Source of the DNA: Acanthaster planci
Lineage: Eukaryota > Echinodermata > Asteroidea > Valvatida > Acanthasteridae
Length of the DNA stretch: 64,000 bases
Direction of reading: 5' to 3'
NCBI RefSeq assembly: GCF_001949145.1
Contig: NW_019091369.1
Span: forward strand, 4,200,054 to 4,264,053
Shown one piece after another: positions 11,021 to 22,100 of this stretch; positions within the stretch are counted from its first letter, which is position 1; the number at the start of each line of letters is the position of its first letter. The position numbers were made by a program, and so were the translations under genes. The notes below the pieces were generated by a model. The model saw only the letters and a list, made by a program, of their open reading frames with translations. It did not search any database and had not been told where the DNA came from.

Positions 11021-11429
11021 GTCAATATCAATTTTTTTATCCTGACCAGGCAGGAAAACGGTTTAGCTGAGATTATGCCCCCAAATTACCGATTTTGTTA
11101 ACTTCCATCTGAGCTAAAGATCGAAATCATTCAACTGGCCAACTCGAAATAATATTGTACATGCTGTGCATACGCTGGGCGTACACAATCAACGTCGTTA
11201 CCATGGATCATTTATGAATATGCAATATAACCCTTGACCTATTAACTTTTATGGTGGTTTCATTACGTCGCATGGTGGCGCAACAGCACTTGTTACGTTA
11301 ATGTTCAGCATGTTCACTTCCAAGACGCCGTGGCGAGGCGCTTTCCTCTTAACTTGACGTGACATTGAAAATGCTTGAAAGTTGAAGCTAAAAAAGTCAC
11401 CACAACTTTGTGATTAAATCCACTGCAGT
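11021..11429. promoter_or_regulatory. Head-to-head promoter region of CCDC81 and RNF17
   Basis: The two start codons lie 409 bp apart on opposite strands, so this interval must contain both 5' UTRs and core promoters, unless non-coding first exons lie elsewhere. Visible candidate sites are GTTACCATGG at 11197-11206, which is one full half of the RFX X-box on a nearly palindromic core; a CRE-like TGACGTGA at 11355-11362; and a MYB-type CAACTG at 11132-11137. I see no convincing TATA box at a sensible distance from either gene. Several CpGs occur in the RNF17-proximal half. Site assignments are by motif only. Confidence 0.6.
11197..11206 (-). promoter_or_regulatory. RFX X-box-like half-site
   Basis: On the minus strand this reads CCATGGTAAC, matching ten positions of the RFX consensus GTTRCCATGGYAAC. 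The remaining outer half is poor. It lies 177 bp upstream of the CCDC81 start and 224 bp upstream of the RNF17 start. RFX factors activate ciliary genes and, in mammals, testis genes. Confidence 0.4.
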
Positions 11430-13147
11430 ATGGAGGAGGCCAGGGAGGGGGGCCAGACGTGCCCCCACTGCTTTCGAAGCTTTAGAGGGGCTCAAGGTCC
11501 TGGTAAACAAACTTTACATAGGCCTAGGCCTAAGTTACAATTTGTGAAGAAATCTGTCATTGTTTTTTGTAGGCATGGTGGGATGGTCATGGAGGTAGGT
11601 ACTAATTATGAGATAATGGTCATACGTCTTTAACCAACAGAATGCATCATGATCATGGTCGATACAAGCTTAAGACATGTAAAACTAGCACATGACGTAC
11701 CTACGCTATGGCAGGTACATGCATGTGTATGATTTACAGTTTTCTCGGGGCGGCTTGGACAGTATATCATGTGCAGAGATGCCAACTTGTACGATTTAAG
11801 CACAATATTTACGATTTGTTTAGTACGATCCAGATTAAGATTTTTATGAATTTCAACTTGAAGGTACAAAACCATGTGTGTAAACTCTACTTAAGCTCCA
11901 TGTACATGTAGCGTCACAATGCACCTCATATTAATCATAGTCGTGCTAAAATTGACCAGAGTGGAGGACTGTCGAGGATTTGATTCTTGGATATTTATTG
12001 AGCAACTGGACTTGTTTTGCACAGTGGCAACAAGTGAGCAGAAGTTCAGGGAGGAATACACCAAAAATAGGCCTTTATTAGAGTCTTGTCACGGAGAAAC
12101 TTACATGTTTTGCAATGCATGTAACTGTGGCATGATGAATATGGCCCGTGCTGGATTTTATGACACTGAGAAGCACATTAATTAGGCCAAGAAAAAAAAG
12201 CTCTGCTTCCCATTAAATAAGTTCGGTAGGTAAGGATTTTTAGACAATATTTTGTGCTGATTGAATGGGACGAAAGTTGCCAAAAGTTGCCACAAATTGA
12301 TTAAAATAAAAACGTATCAGAATTAATGTTGAAATATAATCAACAATTAAGGACAATTCACACTTGCACAATGCTAGTCAGGTTAATACAAGTGTTTTGA
12401 TGTGAAAAGAAATTGTTTGCAGGTGTTTGTGTTGAAAGAAAAGACAACAGGATTTTTTTAAACTTTGTTTTATCTTTTTTTTTCTAATTGAAGTGTGATA
12501 GGATTACACTGTTTCATTTTGAAAAGTTGGCATCTCTGCATGTGAAATATCATTGTTTTCTGCTCATTAGTTTGATGTGGTTGGGAAAAATGTTTCCCGA
12601 TAAGGTATTTGTGGAATTGGTGGGCAAGTGAGTTATTTCATTGCCTTCTGATAAACTTGATGTGGGAAACTAGACTTCTGTTTGTTTCTTTTCCTCCAGT
12701 TTAGTCATTAGTTTGGGATCCCCCTACCCAAAAAATCATGCCGATTGCTGAATGGAGTGAATGTTGGAATCAACTAGCCGCAGATGAGAGCAATAGTACT
12801 ACATGTATACGTGAAAATTTCAAGTGGCTACTCACAAGGGCAAAGCGCATGTTTCAGATGCAGCCACAATTTTCAGGCACAGCATTTTTTCACCAACAAT
12901 TTGTGACATAATTTTTTCTTTCAGCCCATGAACGTTTTCTTCAGCCCCTCCTCTTGCGTTGTGGCCACACCTTCTGTCAGGGATGTATCAGCAAACAAGT
13001 GAAGGTTCTCAAGACAAGCATAGCATGCCCAACATGTCAGGTAGTGACCTCTATGCCATTAGGTGAAGCTAGTATCAAGCAGTTACCAGCTAACTACTAC
13101 ATGCTTGGATATGCCACCTGGAACACGAAGCAAGTCATGGATATGTT
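11430..13147 (+). CDS. RNF17: RNF17 exons 1-2: RING finger
   Basis: Exon 1 (11430-11502) ends after GQTCPHCFRSFRGAQGP, carrying the first zinc pair (Cys11, Cys14). Exon 2 (12925-13147) supplies CGHTFCQGC and ACPTC (Cys36, His38, Cys41, Cys44, Cys58, Cys61). Together they form a complete C3HC4 RING: C-x2-C-x21-C-x-H-x2-C-x2-C-x13-C-x2-C. All eight ligands are present, so a folded zinc-binding RING is expected. E3 ligase activity is not shown by the sequence. The 1.4-kb intron 1 splits the finger straight after its first ligand pair and contains a hAT-like transposon. Confidence 0.92.
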
Positions 13148-16100
13148 GTAAGTCCTTAACTTTTTTCATGGTTGTAAACAGATTACATCTTACCTTTCTG
13201 AGAAGTTGTAGGCCTAGGTGATTAATTTTTGGAGACCTTCAGATTATTTCCGTGTTGGATCTGAATGGTCATTGTTCAAGCATTCTGTTTGCTGTTTTTA
13301 TTTTAGTGACCAGAAAGTTGAGTTTCAGCCTTCTTCAAAGCTTGAGTACAAAGGGGTACAATTGGAAGGTAAAAATATCAAGTAAAGAAATAAAAATATT
13401 CCTTATTTTTTGATGTTTCTTTAGTACTGCTATAAAATTATGTAAAGTTGGTAATGCTAGCTTTTCTGCCTTTCTTTCAGGAGGCAAGGAACTCTGCACT
13501 GGTTGTCATCGTATCATAGCCACCTGTCAGTGCCAGCAGTGTGGCGACATTTATTGTGCACCTTGCTTTGCACGATTGCATCGTGGGTCACGTGCTCTTC
13601 AGACGCACCCTTCTATTCCATTGAGCACACCCAGGTGAGTTGAGGGAAATAGATCCTCATGATTATTATTTTCTCAAGAAAATTGACTTTTGGTAATTTG
13701 AAGTTTCTGTTAATAATATTGTTTGTCTTCTTTGGTAGAATGGAAAGATTCTGCCAATATTCTAATCGTTCATGCTTGAGGAAACTTGGTGAAGAGATAA
13801 TGAAGCAATGTTAATTAATTCTTTTTTTTACAGGAGTGAAGAGGGATGCAAGGAGCACGAACGAAGGGAATTTGAGTTCTTCTGCAAGGAAGACAAGGTA
13901 CCTATCTGTGCCTTGTGTGCTCTGATGGGAAATCATAAAGGTCACGACATTATACAGCTTTCTGATCAGGTATGTGACGTGGATCTTATTTTTCAACTAA
14001 TCTGACTGATTGGAATTGATCTGGGTGATTTGAACTGTCAATGGGAGTTACATCACTGAATCAGCTATAGAGAAAGGAGACATGGTCAAACATTATTTAT
14101 CCAGTTAGTAAGTGACTTTATCACAAAGGCGGATGCGTAACAATTTGCAGGCTCTCATTGGACAATCGCTGAAGTTGTGCGTTAACTTTCGGTTCCATGT
14201 AAACGTCGATCAATGTATGTACTTCTATGTGCAGTAGGCATGTTTTAAACTGAAGTGACGTCACCATTGTGAACCGGATATGCCCTCCGATAAGCAACAT
14301 AGATCTGCATGTCCCTAAAATAAAAGTTTTCCCTTAACTGAAAAAACCACACAAGTTGAACGATTCTGTTTGAAACATGGAAAGTTATTATAAGCATCCA
14401 GTCCCACAAGTTATTGAATGAGCTTAAGAACATCTGACGTGGACCTCACACTATACAGAAACTTGATGACCACTGACAGATTGTGTTAGGTTTTTAAATG
14501 AGTTAAGTATCCAGGGCTGAGTCGGTCAGGGGCTAGTCGGTCAGGGGGCTAGTCCATCAGGGAACAAGTCAGTCAGGGGGTGAGTTGGCTTGGAGATAAG
14601 CTGGTCAGGGGCAAGTTAGTATTAGTGGGCAAGTTCTCCAAGTAGCACGTTGAAGTTCGTCTTTGATTTATTGTCTGACAGGACAAGGAATCCTTGAAGG
14701 AACTAAAGCCAGCCTGTGACATGGCCAAGGAAGTACTCAAGCACCAGTATTATGCTCGACAGGTAACTATAGCAAATATGCTTTTGAAACAAACAGGAAA
14801 GCTGTGTTTATGCTGCTAATACTTTGCCTTGCATATCGTTAAGTTGTAATTGCTCTACTAAACGAAAAGATAAAAGGAAATTGTGTTTTTCATTATTCAG
14901 ATGGCTAAAGACACAAAGCGAGACATACACAAGGAGCTTAATGATGTTGCTGATGGCGTCAAGGCTTCATTTGCTCATCTCCATGCTGTCTTACAACTCA
15001 GGTAGAGTCTGAGATACACTGGCATTCATCTTGTCTTGGAATCAACTACATGTAACATAGTTTTCACTTTGTAGTCATTTAATCCCAAAATGGAAAACTT
15101 TGTGATGTAGAAATTTTCCTTTTTGGACACCCTGGATCTAGTATCTCTGAAGTAGACTGAACCAACATGTCTGTTGGCCAGGTTTTAGTTGCTTTGGTCC
15201 AGATAAGGGTTTTGTACTCTTTTATTTTTCCTTTCAAGTTGACAACATCCCGAGGCTTTTACTGCAGGTTCTAATAGTACATTAAGTCACATTCAGAGAA
15301 TTTTTTTGCATGTTCAACATTTTTTATGTGCGTGTGAAATGATGATTTGTGTTTCAGAGAGCATGCCTTAGTGGAGCAGATAGTTGGTGTTGCCTCTCAG
15401 CAGACCCAGTATATAGGTGCCATGTTGACTAACATTGAAGGGAATATCAGTATCTTGGAATCGGCTATCATAGGTAAAAATTTGTTCAGTGTTCCAGAGC
15501 ATTTGACTTAAACTTATTTCTAAGAAGTTCATTAGGTGATTTACTTCCCATGATAGACCTAACTGAGGTTTGAAGTGGTCATAATTTTTACTTTGTTTAA
15601 TTTCTGTCAGATGCATTGATTGGCCTTGGTGATGACGCTGTTATTCCTGCCAACATTACCAAGCTTGTTCATACCTTACAGTCATCACAGGCTTTGCCTA
15701 ATCACATAGTGATTCCCAAATCAGAACAACAACAACCGCTGAGTTGTTTCACTTACAGCAGTGACACTGTCAGTAGCTTAATGACATTTGGGGCAGTCAA
15801 AATCTGCTCAGAGCCAAGGTAAGAAAAAATCAATCTTGTTGCATTTATTTCTTCCTTTAAAAAAAATCAGGAAGTATTTATCAAAAAGTAGCCCTTGAAG
15901 ATCATATTGTAATACTTTTTTTCACTTGTGTGTGAGATAAAATTTGAGCAATGGTACCATGCAAAACATTTGTCAAGAGTGGCCAAACAAGTTTGAGTGT
16001 TTACTCTGACAGATTAGAACTAAAGACAGAGTCAGATCTTCCTGATGACTGGGAAGCACCTGTGATCAATGATGACATCTTAAACAATTCAGCTATCCAC

Positions 16101-19100
16101 AACTACAAGAAGCAGAAAGAACAAAACAAAGCATTGTCGCCAAGCGGTAAGGAGAGTTTCTGTGATTAAATGGAACTAGATGAGGATTAAGGGAACCAAA
16201 GTCATAATTTATTGTCACTTCAACAGCCTAATCAGCTGTAACCCAAATTGCAAGAGAATCAAAATTAAATTTGTTTTTTCCATACTAGACTTGGTTCATG
16301 CAAAGTAATATTTGGTGCCTTTCATTCATTTCTTTTAATCATATTTATGAAGGTAAAAGCCAGAATGCAGCTGTACCAACAAAAGTTGGTGAAACAACCC
16401 CAACAGGCAAAGTGAAAGAAAGCAGACTTGTTCGGAGTCATCTGTCTCCCCGAGGATCAAGTAAATTGTCTTATTCTGAGTTATATTTCATCTAACTTGA
16501 AACCCTCTCACCTTATGGCTTAAAAAAAATGACAGCAGCTATATGTCTTTCATAGGTTTCACAGAAAATGTTTTATTGCGGAGGTCACACATGGAAATTG
16601 TAAATATTGGAAGTGTGAACTGAAAATGTGTAGGTCCGTTTTTTTCGAAAGGTTTTCTAGTTTGTTGAGACATTTTTAATTCTTTACACAGACTCAATGG
16701 AAATCTGAACTTGTTCCCTTTCTTGTTAGATGTCCTAGGGCGTGAGTTAGTTCGAGTCACCCATATTCGCAACCCATGCTGTTTCTATATTCAGCGGGAA
16801 TCCGACCAATCACAACTCAGTAACATGATGGTTCGCATCAACAAAGATTGCAAATCCTTCAAGGAATCTAACAGGTTGCCTGACAACCTGAGTGCTGGTA
16901 AGGAGGTTAAATGCTACTGTACTGGTTGGCACCCATTATGTGCTTTATACACTCACTTTGTATAGCAGGCGTTTTGTTCTGTTTATAATTAAACCTGATA
17001 ATTTCTACCCAGGTGCTATGTTGTGCTGTTTATATGAAGCTGATAAGACATGGTACCGGGTTCGAATCAAGTCAATCACTTACCCTGATCCAGAGGTCAT
17101 ATCACCCATTCCTACACCACCTCAGAGCCCCAAACAAACGCCAACAGAAACCCAAGGAGAAACAGCAACAGGAACTGAGGGGGCCAATGAGAATTACCTA
17201 GAGGTTGGTTCGGAGGTCGGGTCAGAGACCAGTCAAGATATTGTGTTTGAGGTTAAGCCTACTGTGAAACCAGATGGCAAGCTGGATGTTAAGCCAAAGG
17301 TCAAGGTCAACAAATCCAAAGTGGAAGTGATATACGTGGATTATGGAAATAGCGAAACGGTTCCACTCTCCAGGTATATATTTCGTTTTCAACTTGTAGT
17401 TCAAAGATATCAAGGTTTTGATTGGGCGACTTAAATGAAGGATATATAATTTTTCTGACTCTAATAAAAAGCTGTCCTTGCTCAAGAAATGTAAAGATTT
17501 GTTTTTCTCTAACAGTTTGTGCCGATTGAAATCTAAACACCATAGCATACCTGACTTGGCCGTGTGTTGCTCATTGACAGACATAGTACCAACCCGTAAG
17601 GTAAGACAAAACTCGGCAGTAATGTTGACGTACTCTGCATTTAAGAGGATGAGCTTCACGTTTTTATTGCCATAAATTTAGATTACGGCACAAGCTGATC
17701 TAAATCATTTCCTCAGCTCATCGTCGTAATATGTAGCCAGTGCCTGAGTTAAAAATTGAAAACTTTTCAAAAACAATTTGGTTCCTTATCTCCACATGTT
17801 TTTCTCCTAGACAACGTTGTGTATACATAGAAAATGCCATACATTTTGAACACACAACTTTGTTGTTTAACTTGATTAAAAATAAACTCTTCCCATTTGT
17901 TGGTTTTAGTCTGGTCGCTGGTCACTGGAAGCAGTGCATTCCTTTGCCAACATGGTTGGGGACAAGCCTGTTTATATGAGTGTGAGTAAATCAAGATTGT
18001 TTTCATTTTTGTTACAGTCAAAATTGCTTTCTTCAACTTTACATTTGTACACAACTTTACAGATTCTCTCTGGCATACTTAATCAAGGTATGATGTGGAT
18101 TTCTACATTATCCCTTTATGTAGTCAACTCTTGTTCTTATAACTTCCCTGACTGTATTGTCATTGCATTTATAATTTGTGGTAGATTCTTGGCCATTCAG
18201 GAGCAACCCTCTACGTGGATCTTCACAAACCTCCTCTGTTAGAGGTTGAAGATGACATGCCCATATCCCTCCGAGATGCTTTGGTTTTCTTGGAACTTGC
18301 CTGCTTTGTATCACCAGAGTCTGTTCCAGAAGGTAAGACTTAAATGTGACAGTTAAGTTAATTTCTCCGTGGAATGCATTTCATGCTAATTAATTGCAAA
18401 GAGGGATGATTTCTTGTCATAAATCTTTTTTTGCGGAATAGTTTCCTTTGGTGGAACATGTTATTTTACTGATATTTTCACAATATAGAGTGAGTGGTTG
18501 AAATTTTCACTGTTTCCTTTGTACAGCATCTGCAGTGACTGAGGAATACCTTACATGGTCAGTTGTAATGTAAATCAATGAACAATTTGATATTTTGTCC
18601 TTATAGCTGCACCCTCTAGAGGGCCTCCTCTGAAGTTCATTGCAGCAGATCTTCCAGTTCAAGGCGAGGAGATCTTAGTCACTGTTAGCCACTTCCAAGA
18701 TCCTGAGTGCTTCTGTGTACAAGAGGTCAGTCAAGGCAGTTTACAGCTTGTTATCCTGATGTGAGGAAAACAGATGGAACTAGATGTTTACCCTAACAGT
18801 CGTGAACCTAAGGAGCTCTTGAAGTGCCATCCGACTTTCTGAGATCCTGACGTTTTTTCTTGGCATGAGGACATCATATAGGCAAGATGTCGGCACCCTG
18901 AGATAATTTCTCACGAGATGATGACATCTGTGAGATAAGTTATCATGAAATGACATGCCAAAAGTTGAATGGCGACATACTGAGATAATTTATCACAGGA
19001 TGAAGACATCGTAAATGTCAATAATGACATTATTTGTCAATGAGTTTTGTGACAAAACATCTTGAAAACGTACAGGTGGCCTGAGGTGCTTCTGATTTTC

Positions 19101-22100
19101 AAAAAATTGTCCTCCTGTTGCCATGCCTGATATTGATTAGATTGACAAAATGTCATGATGTCTCACCACATGTTACAAGTAGTGAAGTAGACATCACATT
19201 TGTTGGATGATGACATCCGGAGATAAAGATTATCTTAGGATGTCATCCTCCAACTGTTAGGATGTCGTCATCCTGTGATGAATAATCTCAGGATGTGGAC
19301 ATCTCGCCTTTTATGTCATCATCCCAAAAAAACTATGTCATGATCTGAATAAGTCGGATGGCACTTCCAGATCTCTGTATGAACTGGCCAAAAGTTGGAT
19401 TCAGGACTCTTAATGTTCAATATATGAATTTGAAAAATCAAGACTCTGTACTAGGATGGGCATTCTTAATCAGTGTCAACAAAATGAGTCTGTAATCTGT
19501 ACTGTGTACATCATTGTTCTTGCATGTCCCTCACAAGATTGGAGAAGATTGTGAATATCTGCTAAAGATGATGAAGGATCTTCAAGAATTCTACAACAGG
19601 CCTCTGGATGATAGATGGAACATTTTGTGCCCGAAGAAAGGAACCATCTGTGTGGCTCACTTCTCTGAGGATAATCAATGGTCTAGAGCTGAGATTGTTG
19701 GTGAGTTACTCCCAGATTGTTGGTGAGTTACTCCCAGATTGTTGGTGAGTTACTCCCAGATTGTTGGTGAGTTACTCCCAGATTGGAAAAGGAGCCAAAA
19801 GACAAGAATTGTTTCTTGGAATCTTTCTTAACCCAGTGATTTGTAATTACGTTGGAGTAATACATTTAATTTGCTTGCAAAATGGTTGTAGATTTTTGTG
19901 AACTAGACCATAGCACTCTGTTGTTGATTACATAGATCTGCCTGGTAGTCAGCAAGTGGATGTATTGTATGTCGACTATGGCAATTATGAAAGAGTTCAT
20001 TGCTCCAAATTACGGAAGATATCTAAGAAGTTCCTCAAACTGTGTATGCAGGTAGGGTTTGTTTGTTGGTCTTTCTGTCAGACTTAGAGGATGTTTCAGC
20101 ATTTATTTCTTACTCTTTCTTCAGCTTTCATCATATGTTTCAATATTTCAACAAATCTGAACCACAAAAACAGGATTGCAGTAAAAATAGAACTTAAATT
20201 ACCAATCAGCAACATCAGTGGGAACCTGCTTGTTGTATTGTTGATTGAGAAGTTTAACCCTAATTTTAAAGTTTTTAACTGCTTGGGTCTAGGCCCTGCC
20301 TTGTTCTCTGGCTGACATTGGTCCCAAGGACCCTGAGAAAGGATGGACAGCAGAAGAAAACGATGGATTTGGTACCATCGTTCTCACCAAAGCCCTGAGA
20401 GCAACTGTCAAAGGTATGAATAGAGCAACACTGTAAGAGATCATTTGAAGAAACTTCAGCCCATATCAGGTCTTAAGGGCAGCTATTGTTAATGACTTGC
20501 AAACATTGCTGTTCCAGTGATTGAACCTTAATTGCACAGCGATTACAAGCCAACGGATTCATTTGGAGGTGGTTGGTTTTTATCATCAGTTTTGTTTTTT
20601 GATTCTTCAGGTATCCAAAAAAGGAGGCTGTCAATCATTTTAGTTGAAGACAGGCAAGATAGGGAGATCAACATTAATGCATTGCTGGTTCAGAAAGGAT
20701 TTGCTCAAAGCACTGGACCTGGGTAGGGATGCTGACTAATTCATCTGTGGTTGAGTTTTAATCATTTGTCTGTTTGTCTTCTCTGTTTTGGCAGAGTTTA
20801 GTGTTTGTATGTGCAGAATGGTCAGTTGAATACACTGGCTGACGTCCAGCCAGCCAACAGTCCATTCCGAGTTGATGCTGATGCAAACTGGTTGATTGGA
20901 TTTAATCGCTGTTTGGCAGAAACGTTTACTTGCTTATCTGGTCCTTGTTACGTGTGGATGCCTATTATGTTGGTTTGTAGCTAGCTGTTTGATCAGTAAA
21001 TTAGTTGGCCTAGTGCATGTACCCAGTCTTGGAACTAAGCATTTTTTTCTCTGTCTGTAAACATGTTCTGTATCTATAACCAACTTTGATCTTCTCTTTA
21101 GATCTGTCAGCGCAGCTATCATCTTTGACATTCCTCACAGTGACTTCTCTGACGACGACACATTGAAAAATGAAGGAACACCATCAACAGATTCTGGTAC
21201 TGACACTCAAGCTAGCATTCCTAAGACTAATGGAGCTGCTAGACCCTACACTATCACCTCTCCGTCCAAGTCACAGCCATCCTCCAAGCTTAGCTCACAA
21301 GCTCCAAGCTCACAGTACACATCAGTTCACATTAGTCATGTGGAGTCACCAGCTTGTATCTACATTCAACTTTCAACAGCTAGGAAAGATGGATTAGACA
21401 GGTAGGTGTGAGGGATGGGAAGAAAGTGTTGATGTGGAAGTAATAAAAATAAGGGGTACGTATGGGTTAGGTGCAGAGTGCAGCAAGGGGTGCAGGTGGG
21501 GTGCAGGTAGGGTAAGGGAAGGGGTGTAATTAAGGGAACAGTACAGGAAACGCGGCCAGAAAGGGTTGTTCAAAGCTGTATGCAGTCGAACCTCAGTAAT
21601 AAGAGCACTTTTAATACAAGATTCTGCTTATAACAAGGAAATGTTTAGGTCCCACTCTTTTGTTTTTTATTGTTTTCATTCCTGGTAATGCAAGGTTCCT
21701 GTTATGACAAGGTAATTTGCCAAGTCCGAAATACCTCTTATTAACGAGGTTCGAGTGTAGTACCTGAAGGCTTGAGCAGGGGCATAAGAACAGGTGTGGG
21801 CAGGGATGGAGGATGGACAAAGGGAGTTTATTACAGTGTCCATAGTTGACAGTGTCTAGATTATGGGGAAGAGCTGTCAAGGGAGTGCACATGGTATTCA
21901 TGAACAAACACGCTGGCAAACATGCCATTTGTAGCATTGCACTCTTTGTCATAACCGTGTCAGTCCATGATGGAGGAGAAAGTAGAGATGCGCTATTGCA
22001 ATTTACCATCTCATAGCTTACTGGAAACCATGACGCTGACCTACAAGCAGTTGGAATCAACGGAAGACATTGTTTGGCAAGAAGGAGATTCGTGTAGTGC

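Noticed and set aside
10804-11031. Open frame beginning MILTWQRLCRNY overlapping CCDC81 exon 1
   Set aside because: Different phase from the exon 1 frame that splices to exon 2; it runs through the donor into intron 1.
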